From Methyloglobulus morosus KoM1 (lineage in GTDB: Bacteria > Pseudomonadota > Gammaproteobacteria > Methylococcales > Methylomonadaceae), in contig NZ_AYLO01000100.1 of the NCBI RefSeq assembly GCF_000496735.2, positions 1-64,000 on the forward strand: a DNA stretch of 64,000 nucleotides, written 5' to 3'. The notes beneath the pieces were generated by a model. The model was not told the DNA's origin. It made no database searches and saw nothing but the letters and a program-made list of their open reading frames with translations. A program made the position numbers and the translations under genes. Of the stretch, positions 27,689-39,464 are shown piece by piece (the first letter of the stretch is position 1; each line of letters opens with the position of its first letter).

Positions 27689-28231
27689 TTATTTTATTTT
27701 TACAAGCGTTCCCGTATCGACCCACTGGCTTAAATGGTCAATTTGGTTATTGGTTAACGCGATACATCCGTGCGTCCAATTCATCGTCCTATGAATTTCT
27801 TCACTGGCATTCCCAAGCCCGTGAATGCCAATCCGACCACCCAAAACCGTGTTTTGCGGCGGAACTTGATGGTACATGTGGGCGCTTAAGATATCCTTAT
27901 AAGTATATCGGTCGATCATGCCTTTCCGTAACGCATTATCAGCATCTTGAATGGATGGGTAGTTGAGGCCGAAAAACTTGTGAAACGAGCTTTGCTGGCC
28001 CACCCAGCCAATACGATATTCGCCGTAAGGGGTAATATTGTCGCCACGATGCGTCTTTTGTCCAGCACCTGCCTGCCCTATGGCAATGCCATCAATGATG
28101 TCAATGGTTTGTTCGCCGCGTTTGACTTCAATTTTAAGCGCATTCGTGTCGATAAGCAGCCAGATATCGTCGTAAGCAAAAGCACTTAAAGGACAAAAAC
28201 AACAAATCAGAAATAAAAAAATCCGTAACAT
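27689..28231 (-). CDS. L,D-transpeptidase (ErfK/YbiS/YcfS/YnhG family)
   Basis: A 180-residue exported enzyme with signal peptide (MLRIFLFLICCFCPLSAFA). The catalytic motif is intact: His137 in IGIHGLG and, 17 residues later, T-His154-Gly-Cys156 in NWTHGCIALTN. Such enzymes form 3-3 peptidoglycan crosslinks or attach lipoproteins to diaminopimelate. Adjacency to a Lys-ending lipoprotein favours the second role (inference). Divergent from pgm. Confidence 0.93.
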   Translation of the reverse strand: MLRIFLFLICCFCPLSAFAYDDIWLLIDTNALKIEVKRGEQTIDIIDGIAIGQAGAGQKTHRGDNITPYGEYRIGWVGQQSSFHKFFGLNYPSIQDADNALRKGMIDRYTYKDILSAHMYHQVPPQNTVLGGRIGIHGLGNASEEIHRTMNWTHGCIALTNNQIDHLSQWVDTGTLVKIK

Positions 28232-28301
28232 ATCGCAAGGTCTACACGAGATAGGAAATATAGTGTACTTTACTCAGACAGTCTAACACCGTACAGGATA
28301 A

Positions 28302-29939
<1,638 letters not shown>

Positions 29940-30046
29940 GCCCTGAACCTGTGTTACCTTAATTACGGCTAAAAGCGCGGACAATTCCAACCACTAAGAG
30001 CAAGCAGATGGACGAGCCTTATCCGGGCCATAGGGTTCCGGCCAAT

Positions 30047-32434
30047 TTACAGCGCACCTTCCTTATCGTCATCACCGGCCAGGTCGGAAATTTCTTTTAA
30101 CCGGGATATGGCTTTAAAATTAAGGCTGTGTTCCGGGTAATTACCGTCGTTGTCGATGGTGCCTATGGTTTTACCGGTTAGCAACTCCAAGGTTTCGTCG
30201 ACGCTTGAGACGGCATAAATTGAAAATTGCCCTTTCATGACGGCATCGATGACCTCTTGCTTCAACATCAGGTTACGCTTATTTGCGGTGGGAACAATAA
30301 CCGCATGGTCGCCATTAAGGCCCCGTGCTTGGCATAAGCGGAAAAAGCCCTCTATTTTTTCATTCACGCCGCCGATGGCTTGCACTTCACCGTATTGGTT
30401 GATTGATCCGGTCACTGCGAAAGACTGCTTGATCGGAGTACGCGTAAGGGCGGAAATAAGGCAACACAATTCCGCCAACGAAGCGCTATCGCCGTCTATG
30501 TAGCCGTAAGATTGTTCAATAGCGATACTGGCAGAAATTGCCAAAGGAAATTGTTGGGCGTAGCAATGGCCTAAATAACCGGTCAATATCATCACGCCCT
30601 TGGAATGGATGGATTGGCCTAACTCGGCTTCCCGCTCAATATCGACGATACCCCTTGAGCCAGGGTACACGGTAGCCGTGATTCGTGCAGGTGCGCCAAA
30701 ACTGCTGCCGCCTATTTCAATGACGGTCAACCCGTTGATTTTGCCGACTGCCTCACCCTCCGTATCGATGAGTATGGTGCCATCCAGCATTTCTTCCAGC
30801 ACGGTTTGGGGTATCCTTCCATTGCGGTATTCCCGCGCAGTCAACGCTTGTTCGATATGCGACTTATCGATGAAATCATCATGAGTTTGGTCTACGAACA
30901 GTTGGGCTTCTGAAATAATATCCAAGGAATCATTGATGTGTGCAGATAGATGATGTTGATTTTCCGATTGACGGCAACTATGCTCCATAAGCCGTTGGAT
31001 AGCGGCTTTGGTTAAGGGTTTAAATCCTGTGTCCGCGGCATGTTTCACCATACGAAATGCAAATTGTTGCGCGGATTCTTGGTTCAGCGGAATGTAATTA
31101 TCAAAATCGGCGAGGATTTTAAACATCTCGTTAAATTCACTATCCAGTTCTTCGAGCAAATAATAAATATCCCGTGATCCGACCAGGATGATTTTGGTTT
31201 TTAAGGGAATGTCCTGGGGTTTTAAGGTCACGGTGTTGATACCCAAATCGGAATAAGGCGATTCAATTTCTATGCGGCCTGCTTGTAAGGCCCGCTTAAT
31301 GCCTTCCCAAACAAACGGATAGGTTAAGAGTTTTTCAGCATCGAGGATGAGATAACCGCCATTTGCCTTATGCAACGAGCCCGCACAAATCCTGCGGTAA
31401 GTAGTAATCAGCGTCCCTTGGTCGCTAAGGTACTCAATGCGCCCAAACAGGTTTTGGTAAGTGGGGTGCGGTTCAAAAATAACGGGTGCGCCGCTGCCAT
31501 GAGGGTGATCGACCAAGATATTAGGGGCATAAAGCTCGATTAATGCGGCCCGTTTGATGGCGTTATTGCTGGGCTCAATCGAGCGGGTCGGTGCCAAGTA
31601 GTCGGTAATCGTGTTATTCAGGTTTTTTTTGATTTCCGACAAATAACCGCAGACATCAGCCAAGTCTCGGTATTTCTCATCAATTGCCGCAAATAGGGGA
31701 GTAATGGCAAGTTGAATTGTCTCAGTATCTAATTGTTTGATTTTTTCGACCATCGTCCTGCGCCATTGGGGCAAATCCAATAACGCTTCATTCAAATATT
31801 CTTCAAGTTCTTCGACATCCTGGTGAAACAAATCCCGTTCGGTTTGAGGCAATTCAGCGAATTGGTCCTCATCAAGGGATTTATTGTTTTTTATCGGAAC
31901 GAAAGTGACCCCTTCATTTTCCCGGAATAAGGCAATGCTTTTGCTTCTTGATTTTTTATCAACTACGTCAATCGCATTGTTATAAGCTTGATTGAACGAC
32001 CGCTCGATGGCCGATTTTTTTTGCTGGTAACTGGGGCTTTCAAAAACAGCGGGGAAAGTGACCAGCAAATTATCGATCAGGTCTTCAATATCATTGCAAA
32101 ATTGCCGACCCAACCCAGGCGGCAATGAAATAGCCAGTGGCTCCCTTTGGTTGTCAAAGTTATCGACATAGGCGTAAGAAGACGGGGTGGGGAGATTTCG
32201 GCACAATTCGTTCAGATGACTAGTGACCATAGACAAACGCCCCAATCCTGGCTCACCCATCACAAAGACGTTATATCCTTCGTTGGGCATGGCGATGCCA
32301 AACTCCAGCGCGGATTGCGCCCTGGGCTGGCCCAGAATGTTATATTGGGGTGAGGATATTGCTTCTAAATCAATATCCGCTAGGTCGATAGTTAATTTCA
32401 GCGCATCAGATGGGAGCTTCAAGCGTGAGGACAT
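30047..32434 (-). CDS. Lon-like ATP-dependent protease (AAA_32 / LonB type)
   Basis: A 795-residue protein distinct from the classical Lon at 51667. N-terminal ATPase region with insertion, then a C-terminal Lon-type Ser-Lys peptidase domain: Ser650 in DGDSASLAE and Lys693 in GGVNEKIEG. The nucleotide loop reads GEPGLGRLS where a Walker A would have Lys, so it is Arg. The late ATPase motifs (GGYLILDAEKLL, which is Walker B-like, and ILVGSRDIYYLLEELD) are present. This group is widespread in proteobacteria with poorly known substrates. Divergent from the BON lipoprotein gene. Confidence 0.92.
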   Translation of the reverse strand: MSSRLKLPSDALKLTIDLADIDLEAISSPQYNILGQPRAQSALEFGIAMPNEGYNVFVMGEPGLGRLSMVTSHLNELCRNLPTPSSYAYVDNFDNQREPLAISLPPGLGRQFCNDIEDLIDNLLVTFPAVFESPSYQQKKSAIERSFNQAYNNAIDVVDKKSRSKSIALFRENEGVTFVPIKNNKSLDEDQFAELPQTERDLFHQDVEELEEYLNEALLDLPQWRRTMVEKIKQLDTETIQLAITPLFAAIDEKYRDLADVCGYLSEIKKNLNNTITDYLAPTRSIEPSNNAIKRAALIELYAPNILVDHPHGSGAPVIFEPHPTYQNLFGRIEYLSDQGTLITTYRRICAGSLHKANGGYLILDAEKLLTYPFVWEGIKRALQAGRIEIESPYSDLGINTVTLKPQDIPLKTKIILVGSRDIYYLLEELDSEFNEMFKILADFDNYIPLNQESAQQFAFRMVKHAADTGFKPLTKAAIQRLMEHSCRQSENQHHLSAHINDSLDIISEAQLFVDQTHDDFIDKSHIEQALTAREYRNGRIPQTVLEEMLDGTILIDTEGEAVGKINGLTVIEIGGSSFGAPARITATVYPGSRGIVDIEREAELGQSIHSKGVMILTGYLGHCYAQQFPLAISASIAIEQSYGYIDGDSASLAELCCLISALTRTPIKQSFAVTGSINQYGEVQAIGGVNEKIEGFFRLCQARGLNGDHAVIVPTANKRNLMLKQEVIDAVMKGQFSIYAVSSVDETLELLTGKTIGTIDNDGNYPEHSLNFKAISRLKEISDLAGDDDKEGAL

Positions 32435-32715
32435 AGAGTAATGAAAATGGTTGGCATAAGGTTTAGGATTTTATCATTCTTCTTGATAAACGCCGATTTA
32501 CTGAGCTTAAAGCAAACGCCGCGAGGGATTTTGTAACGAGTGGTTACAACTATTCGATATTGTTGTATGATAAATCTCAGCCAGCAAAAACGGCTGTATC
32601 TTTTGGTGGTTTGCTTAATTGTGCATTAAGGGATCCCTGCCAGAATGTGCGGCGAACATAGCTTGGATTTTAGTATTTCAATTTTTGCTCTCTTCACCCT
32701 TGATAGACAAATACC

Positions 32716-33030
32716 ATGCACAATTTAAAATTATTGGCCCTTATTTTGCTCAGCCTTTCTGTGCCTCCTTCACTGGTTGGTTGTGCCGGGGGCAAAACCT
32801 ATCAAAGTACAGGAGAATTGCTCGATGACAGCGTTGTCTCCAATAAAGTGAGATTGTCAATCCTAGGCGATTCCAAAGTTAAATTCGGACAAGTTTCAGT
32901 CGAAACCTTTAAAGGCGTCGTCCAATTGAGTGGTTTCGTGAACACTAAAGAAGCTGCCAATCGGGCCGTAGATTTGGCGCGTCGCGTTAAAGGAGTCAAA
33001 CAGGTCAATAACAGCTTGATTGTTAAGTAG
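32716..33030 (+). CDS. BON-domain lipoprotein
   Basis: A 104-residue protein with a signal peptide ending in SLVGC (lipidated Cys23) and one BON domain (about 38-104; VVSNKVRLSILGDSKV, then VETFKGVVQLSGFVNT). BON domains are thought to bind phospholipid or other membranes in the envelope, as in OsmY/DolP-type proteins. It lies between two minus-strand genes and is likely a single-gene unit. Confidence 0.9.
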   Translation: MHNLKLLALILLSLSVPPSLVGCAGGKTYQSTGELLDDSVVSNKVRLSILGDSKVKFGQVSVETFKGVVQLSGFVNTKEAANRAVDLARRVKGVKQVNNSLIVK

Positions 33031-33153
33031 CTTACCCCTTATGGCCTTGCTAATTTGTCATGTAAAATCGTAACATCCTCGTCTTGACCCTGCCAATCAG
33101 GCTTTGCTTAACGCATCGATAAACCGCATTGCCTATCCTTCCCGATGAAAGGA

Positions 33154-36100
33154 TCAACTGTTAGTTTCATCAGGTTCCGTTTTGAGACTAGTGGGCACGA
33201 CAGCGGTATCTTTAGTCAGGTTGCCCTTGTTTTCAATTGAAAAATCATGCGCCATGAGTGCAGGAATTTCGCTGCCCGAAACGGGACGGCTAAACAAATA
33301 ACCTTGCATGACATTGCAACCCAAACCCAACATCACGGAAGCCTGATCCTTGGTTTCCACACCTTCGGCTATGAGGGTAAAATTCAACGCGTTAGCCAAA
33401 CCGATAATAGTACCTAGCAGTAATGGCGTATGCGGATTTGTCATCAGGTCTTCGATAAACATTTTGTCGATTTTTAAGCCGTCAAGAGGCAGTTGCTTTA
33501 GCGATGCCAAACTGGAAAATCCGCTGCCGAAATCGTCTATCGCTATTTTTACGCCCAGCTTTCTCAAGTGACCAAAGATTTCTATGCGGCTAACAGCCTG
33601 TAATCCATTTTCAGTTATTTCCAATTGCAGGTATTGGGCGGGAACTTGGGTTTTATCAAGCAATTCTTTTATGGTGTCCAGTAGGCTTGGATCCTGAAAA
33701 TAAGCTGGCGAAATATTAACGCCAACTTGGATATACGGAAGCCCCGCGCTATGCCACTCGGCAATTTGTTCGCAGGCCGTTTTCAATGCCCAATGACCCA
33801 GTTGGGCTATTAAACCCAGTTGCTCGGCAAGGGAAATAAAATCGCCGGGGGAAATGATCCCTTTCTCTGGATGTTGCCAACGGGCGAGAGCCTCAACCCC
33901 CACGATTTTGCCCGTTTTCAACGACACCTGAGGTTGATAGTGCAGCACAAATTGTTCCTTGGCAGATGCTTCGCGCAACATACTTTCTTTTTCCAGGCGT
34001 TGTTGGGTCTGGTTAGCCATGTCTGGGGAATAGAAAATATAACGCTGTTTACCGGTTTGTTTAGCCAAGTACATGGCGGTATCCGCCGCTTTCAATAATT
34101 CCGGTTCGCTGATACCATCTTTTGGGAATAACGCGACCCCTATACTGGCTTTGGGCTTGATCTGGTGATTGTTCAGCATCAGTGGCTGATTGATTTTTTG
34201 CAGGCAGCGTTTCGCGACTTCCGAAACGCTAGCCTCATCCGTAATATTGTTCACGATGATGCAAAATTCATCCCCCCCAAGCCGTACGATAAAATCTATT
34301 TCCCGTGCAATAAGCTTTAGCCGTTGGGCGATTTCTTGGAGATAAACATCGCCGATATGGTGGCCGAAATTATCGTTGATGCTTTTAAAGCCATCCAAGT
34401 CAATAAACAAGAAGGCGAATTGGGCCTTGCGTTGCGCGGCTGACTTGATGATGTCTTCCATGCGTTCCTGGTAGTAGGATCGATTGGCCAGGCCGGTCAG
34501 GTGGTCAAAGTAGGCTAGGCGATGGATTTGCTTTTCCGTTTGTTTCTTGTGGGAAATGTCCTGGACGATGCCGGTAATAAAAAGCAGGTTCTTGCTGGTT
34601 AAGGCTTCAATTTCTTGCTGCACCTCGATAATTTCCGATGGCTTGGCATTAACCCGATATTCAATATGCTGGATTGCCTTGCTGTGTGCAGCGGCGTTGA
34701 TGACATCTTTGACGAACTCCCTGTCCTTGGGATGAATAAGATTAATAAAACCAGCTAGCGTGCCGTCGAACGTATTCAGGTCTATGCCGCATAATTGCGC
34801 CAGTTGGTCAGAAATGGTGAAGTGGTCACGTTGTTTGTCCCACGTCCAGTAGCCTAAACGGGCAATCCGTTGTGCGGCGGTCAACTGGAGTTTGCTGTTC
34901 CTAAGTTCAGCCGTCACTTGTCCAGTACGTAAACCAAAGTTAATGCGCTGTATGAGAATCGGGTAGTTAACAGGCTTGGCAACAAAGTCTGTAGCGCCCG
35001 CAGCAAAGGCCTTATGTATAGAGTCCACATCATCCATGCCCGTCGCCATGATGATAGGGATGTCCGTCAAGTTTGGGTCCTGCCTTAACAACCGGCAAGT
35101 CTCAAAGCCGTCAAGATCAGGCATGTTAGCATCAAGCAAGATTAAATCCGGCAACTGTTGTTTGACCCGTTCTATCCCTTCAGGCCCGCTCGCTGCCTCA
35201 TCGACGACAAAGTCTGAAGCCGTTAACGCGGAACTGGTTATTGCACGAAATCCGGAGTCATCGTCAATGAGTAAAATTTTATTGCGCGATTGATAATTTT
35301 GCGGTTCGGTATTGCCTGTTTCCACTGCTGAAGGCGCATCGGGCTTGGCAATTTCTTTTTGTAACGCCTCGATAACCAAGGGCAATTCATCGCCCATGGT
35401 TCGCACCAATTCGATTGCACCTTGCGTGTGTTTTTGTCTACCGATGGATTCCAGCATCGCGGCATTTTTGGCCATGGCATTCGCACCGAGGTTGCCGCAA
35501 GAAGATTTGAAATTGTGTGCGATATTAGCCAATTGCACGGCATCCCTATTTTCCGCCGCCTGCTTTAGCGCCTCAATTTCCTGGGGTGCCGATTCCAAAA
35601 ACAAGGCGACGGCCTTATCCAACAAGTTCTCTCCGCTGGATGTGGTCAGGTAACGTAAGTTATCAAGTGCCGCTTGATCAAGCAATGTTTGGCTGGATTG
35701 CTGATCGTCGGTTTGTTTTGTTGATTCATCGAAGCCTTTTGTGGGTGTTTTTTGTTTAAGGGGCAACCATTTCACTAAGGCTTGTTGCAACTGCCTTCGG
35801 GTATAGGGCTTACTGAGGTAACCGTCCATTCCAGCGGCGGAGCATTGTTCGATAACACCTTTTTGTACATCGGCAGTTAAGGCGACGATAGGGACTCGGG
35901 AAACATGACCTGACAGTTCACGCCGCCTAATTTGAGCGGCCGCCTCAAAACCATCCATCCCAGGCATGTGGCAGTCCATGAGGATAAGGTCATATTTGAC
36001 CTTGGTGGACTTGTCCAAGGCTTCCAAACCGTTATGGGCTACATCCACATCACACCCTATAACCCTAAGTAGGCCTTTAGCAACTTCCTGGTTGATAAAA

Positions 36101-38199
36101 TTGTCCTCCGCCAATAAGATATTCCCTTCCAATTGAAGGTCTTCGTCATTGCCTAGGGATTCAGGCAAATTGAGCGAGTGTTCACTTTCTACACCAAAGA
36201 CATTGAGCAAGGTATTGCGCAAGTTTCTTTGAGTGACGGGTTTGTTTAAAAAATGGCTGATCCCATATTTGCTGTGTTGGCCGTAATCCAGGGCAAGATT
36301 TGAAGTACCCATCAATATGACCGACAATGGCGGAATGCGAGGTTCCGTCCGTATGGCCAGGGCGGTTGCCAAGCCATCCATGCCAGGCATTTGACAATCC
36401 AATAATACGCAGGTATAGGGGTTGTTGATTCGAGCCGCTTCAATCAATTCCTTGAGCGTGGAATCGCCGCTCTTCACACAATGGCAACGCATTCCCCAGG
36501 TGGTCAACTGGTCATTAATAATCGTCCTGATTATGGGATTATCATCGGCAACGAGTACCGGTTGATTTTTCAAGGCGCTAATATCTACGGCTTTGTCAAA
36601 CGCTTTTGTGCTGCGGAGGTTAAGGCTAAAAAAGAAACAAGAACCCTGCCCCACACGGCTTTTGACCTTGAGCTCACCGCCCATAAGCGCGACCAAGCGC
36701 TTGGAAATTGTCAACCCCAACCCTGTGCCGCCGTGCACGCGAGTGGTGGAGTTGTCAGCTTGCGTAAAGCTGTCGAAAATTTGCGCCTGTTGCTCCGGCG
36801 CTATGCCGGAACCGGTGTCAATAACTTCAAAAAGGAGATTACTGCGTCCACCCGGCTCAAGGCCAGGAAGACGGCTAACTTTAAGTTCTATATAGCCTTG
36901 ATCGGTAAATTTTAATGCGTTCCCCAGCAAATTGACCAGAACTTGCCTAAGCCTTTCATCATCGGCGTTAACCTTACCGGACAAATCGAGCGGCAAGTTT
37001 AAGACCAACTCAAGGTTCTCCCTTTCGATCTGGGTGGACAGCATTTCCGCTATATCGGTAAGCAATTGGCGTAAATCAAACTCTCTTGGCACGAGTTGGA
37101 ATTTACCCGATTCAATTTTGGAGAAATCCAAGATGTTATTGATGATGCCGAGCAGCGATTTTGCTGACCGGAACGCAGTGTCAGCCAATTGTTGCTGTCG
37201 GGAATCAAGATAAGAATCTAACAGCAGTTCCGTCATGCCGAGCACACCATTCATCGGGGTGCGGATCTCGTGGCTCATAGTTGCCAAAAATTCACTTTTG
37301 GCTTTGCTGGCGGCTTCCGCTTTATGGGCAAGCTCGACGGCTTCATTGGTCTTTTTTTGCAGATCCCGGGTACGCTGGCTGACCTGTTCCTCCAAAATCT
37401 CACGGTGTTCAGAAACCTCTTTCTGATAGAGCGCCAACTCTTGGGACATTTTATTGAAGGATTGCGCAAGTTCGCCTATCTCATCGTTTTTTGATGAAAC
37501 TGTAAAATCTTTGCCAAAATCGCCCTTGGCAATATCGTGTGTGGCCAATACCAATTTCTTAATGGGTTGGGTGATCCGACGAGTTTGCCAAAGCGTCAAA
37601 AACATGCCCAGAACGATAGTCAAAGGCGCGATTATCAACGTTTGCAATACGAATTTATTCGTACTCTGAGAAATGCTTTTCTGGCTAATTCCAAGCTGGA
37701 TATAACCGATGATTTCTGGATTGCTTGATGGGCTTGGGGACGCTGTAAACTCTTGTTCCAGGCCAGTGCCGGACATGCCTGCCTTAATATAAACGGGGTT
37801 GACAATATTGATATAGCGATTGCCTTCAGGGTCGGAGTACTCGTCACTCTGGGACTGCAAAATGGGCAACTTCCCGCTATCCAGCAAGGGCAATTTGGCT
37901 AAGTTGCGCTTATGCCGCTGGGTTAAGACTTCCCCACCCTTGTTATAAACCATTACATAGGCGATGTCCTTATTATCTTCCAAGCTTTGCAGGGATTGCC
38001 CGATAGCCTCCTGGTTTTCGGTGTAAATGCCGTAGACAATGTTCTTGGAAAGCATGGCGGCAATTTCTTCGCCATGCTCCGTAAAGTTCTTGTAAGCACT
38101 GAGTTGATGCTGCCAAATGATGTAACCAGCGGTGAGAAAAGCCGTCAGCGCGATTAAAAAAATAGTCAGTAAATTAAATTTTGTAGCAATTGATCTCAA
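33154..38199 (-). CDS. Giant hybrid sensor kinase with phosphorelay and GGDEF-EAL output
   Basis: A 1681-residue membrane protein. Two membrane helices (about 10-28 and 185-205) flank a periplasmic sensor (about 30-185); then HAMP, HisKA with His310 ([11 protein letters not shown]), and HATPase to about 530. REC1 follows (about 548-670, Asp601), REC2 (about 692-815, Asp742), HPt (His895 in NIAHNFKSS) and REC3 (about 974-1090, [11 protein letters not shown]). A PAS region (about 1110-1225) leads to GGDEF with intact RLGGDEF and RxxD site REID. An EAL domain follows (EALARW, ITE, DDFGSG, KID, AEGVET). It thus joins a full phosphorelay to c-di-GMP synthesis and breakdown in one chain. It is the last gene of the TonB receptor block. 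Confidence 0.95.
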   Translation of the reverse strand: MRSIATKFNLLTIFLIALTAFLTAGYIIWQHQLSAYKNFTEHGEEIAAMLSKNIVYGIYTENQEAIGQSLQSLEDNKDIAYVMVYNKGGEVLTQRHKRNLAKLPLLDSGKLPILQSQSDEYSDPEGNRYINIVNPVYIKAGMSGTGLEQEFTASPSPSSNPEIIGYIQLGISQKSISQSTNKFVLQTLIIAPLTIVLGMFLTLWQTRRITQPIKKLVLATHDIAKGDFGKDFTVSSKNDEIGELAQSFNKMSQELALYQKEVSEHREILEEQVSQRTRDLQKKTNEAVELAHKAEAASKAKSEFLATMSHEIRTPMNGVLGMTELLLDSYLDSRQQQLADTAFRSAKSLLGIINNILDFSKIESGKFQLVPREFDLRQLLTDIAEMLSTQIERENLELVLNLPLDLSGKVNADDERLRQVLVNLLGNALKFTDQGYIELKVSRLPGLEPGGRSNLLFEVIDTGSGIAPEQQAQIFDSFTQADNSTTRVHGGTGLGLTISKRLVALMGGELKVKSRVGQGSCFFFSLNLRSTKAFDKAVDISALKNQPVLVADDNPIIRTIINDQLTTWGMRCHCVKSGDSTLKELIEAARINNPYTCVLLDCQMPGMDGLATALAIRTEPRIPPLSVILMGTSNLALDYGQHSKYGISHFLNKPVTQRNLRNTLLNVFGVESEHSLNLPESLGNDEDLQLEGNILLAEDNFINQEVAKGLLRVIGCDVDVAHNGLEALDKSTKVKYDLILMDCHMPGMDGFEAAAQIRRRELSGHVSRVPIVALTADVQKGVIEQCSAAGMDGYLSKPYTRRQLQQALVKWLPLKQKTPTKGFDESTKQTDDQQSSQTLLDQAALDNLRYLTTSSGENLLDKAVALFLESAPQEIEALKQAAENRDAVQLANIAHNFKSSCGNLGANAMAKNAAMLESIGRQKHTQGAIELVRTMGDELPLVIEALQKEIAKPDAPSAVETGNTEPQNYQSRNKILLIDDDSGFRAITSSALTASDFVVDEAASGPEGIERVKQQLPDLILLDANMPDLDGFETCRLLRQDPNLTDIPIIMATGMDDVDSIHKAFAAGATDFVAKPVNYPILIQRINFGLRTGQVTAELRNSKLQLTAAQRIARLGYWTWDKQRDHFTISDQLAQLCGIDLNTFDGTLAGFINLIHPKDREFVKDVINAAAHSKAIQHIEYRVNAKPSEIIEVQQEIEALTSKNLLFITGIVQDISHKKQTEKQIHRLAYFDHLTGLANRSYYQERMEDIIKSAAQRKAQFAFLFIDLDGFKSINDNFGHHIGDVYLQEIAQRLKLIAREIDFIVRLGGDEFCIIVNNITDEASVSEVAKRCLQKINQPLMLNNHQIKPKASIGVALFPKDGISEPELLKAADTAMYLAKQTGKQRYIFYSPDMANQTQQRLEKESMLREASAKEQFVLHYQPQVSLKTGKIVGVEALARWQHPEKGIISPGDFISLAEQLGLIAQLGHWALKTACEQIAEWHSAGLPYIQVGVNISPAYFQDPSLLDTIKELLDKTQVPAQYLQLEITENGLQAVSRIEIFGHLRKLGVKIAIDDFGSGFSSLASLKQLPLDGLKIDKMFIEDLMTNPHTPLLLGTIIGLANALNFTLIAEGVETKDQASVMLGLGCNVMQGYLFSRPVSGSEIPALMAHDFSIENKGNLTKDTAVVPTSLKTEPDETNS

Positions 38200-38255
38200 A
38201 CGATTGATCTCTCCAGTGTCCTACCAAGCAGGAAATCCCTAAGATTCCCAAAACT

Positions 38256-38278
38256 CCTGCCCCTTAAGAAATAGGGCA
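38256..38278. repeat. Small hairpin between binding-protein and kinase genes
   Basis: CTGCCC-CTTAAGAAATA-GGGCAG. A second, weaker inverted repeat ATCATTTC...GAAATGAT lies at 38303-38343. Neither ends in a strong T-run, so they may modulate rather than stop read-through between the two minus-strand genes. Confidence 0.4.
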
Positions 38279-38358
38279 GCGATAGGTATAAAATTTAAAT
38301 TTATCATTTCTCCTTAAGCTCTTCCTGTTAGGAAGGAAATGATCTTGAAGAATTTAGC

Positions 38359-39291
38359 TTAATTAAATACCATTTTAGCGTTTTTAAGCAGTGCTTCTGG
38401 AATGTCCATCTTCATGTGTTCAGCAATCTTGGCATTAATAGTATATGTGACTTTTCGCGGATGTTCTGGAGAAATTGTTTTAATTGATGCACCGTTCAAT
38501 ATTTTTAGCGCCAATTCCGCAGATTGTTGGCCCAAATCCGCATAATCCCAGGACAAAGCATAAAAGGCCCCTGATTTTACCCAGTTGTCGGACAAGCCAA
38601 TAAATGGCACTTTATTCCTGAAAGAGGCCAACAACACTTCTTTGGCAGTATTGACGGACATTACCGTTTCATCCGGGATAGCCAACAGGATTTCGATGTT
38701 GTTTGCTAACTGCTCGAGAGCGAAAGGCAGTTGCTTTGGCGATTCGACCGGAATGGCGACCAAATTGAAGCCATTTTGCAGGCCCGCTTTTTGGGCTTCC
38801 AAGACGGTGGCGGCATTCTCGGCAGGGTTAAATAAGACGGCTACCGTTTTTTGTTGAGGAAAGAATTTTTTTAACCATTGGAATTGGGTTTGTAATGAAT
38901 AGCCCAGGCTGATACCGGTAATATTGGGCGCTTGCCTGAACACATCTTCTTTCAATACCATGGTGGCGACAATCGGGATGCTGGATGTCTGTAAGCTGGC
39001 CCATTTCGCAGCATCCACACCCAACGCATAAATCAAGTCAGGTTTAATGCTGTCGATTTGCTTAACGGCGGGAGCGTGGACTTGAGACAACAACATCTCG
39101 GTGAATTTGATATTGCCGCGCGCTGAAACTTGCTGTTTAAACCCATTTATCGCTTCTTGCAATGGGGCATCATTGGAAGTGGCTATGATTAAAATATGGC
39201 TGGTTTTTTCGGCAAAAACAGGATTGGCCCACAAGCAAATGCCAATGATTAGTGCAATCAAATTTTTGTGTACCGTAAAATAAAAGCGCAT
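38359..39291 (-). CDS. ABC-type substrate-binding protein (PF04392-like), orphan
   Basis: A 310-residue periplasmic binding protein. The open frame extends to 39408, but the ATG at 39291 begins a proper signal peptide (MRFYFTVHKNLIALIIGICL, cut after ANPVFA). The family features are KPDLIYALGVDAAKWA, SIPIVATMVLKEDVF and NITGISLGYSLQTQFQWL, as in the ABC_sub_bind group (often tryptophan/aromatic-related by homology; ligand here unknown). No permease or ATPase gene is near, so a sensory rather than transport role is suggested by context: TonB receptor upstream, sensor kinase downstream. Confidence 0.85.
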   Translation of the reverse strand: MRFYFTVHKNLIALIIGICLWANPVFAEKTSHILIIATSNDAPLQEAINGFKQQVSARGNIKFTEMLLSQVHAPAVKQIDSIKPDLIYALGVDAAKWASLQTSSIPIVATMVLKEDVFRQAPNITGISLGYSLQTQFQWLKKFFPQQKTVAVLFNPAENAATVLEAQKAGLQNGFNLVAIPVESPKQLPFALEQLANNIEILLAIPDETVMSVNTAKEVLLASFRNKVPFIGLSDNWVKSGAFYALSWDYADLGQQSAELALKILNGASIKTISPEHPRKVTYTINAKIAEHMKMDIPEALLKNAKMVFN

Positions 39292-39351
39292 CACCCAAAA
39301 CCATCGTAACCTTATTGCGACAGGCCATACTAAAACCCGCCCCTCAGCCTC

Positions 39352-39371
39352 GCAATTAGTACGAATACCTA
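39352..39371 (+). repeat. 20-bp repeat, copy 1 (inverted relative to copy 2)
   Basis: GCAATTAGTACGAATACCTA on the plus strand, identical to the reverse strand of 41671-41690. It lies 60-80 bases upstream of the binding-protein start codon, downstream of the TonB receptor stop. Confidence 0.85.
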
Positions 39372-39464
39372 TGGCACAGTTATGGATCGATTTAATACCA
39401 GGGAACACCGGATGAATCGCCTTACTATAAATTAAACTATTATTTGTGTGATGAAAGCAACAGA

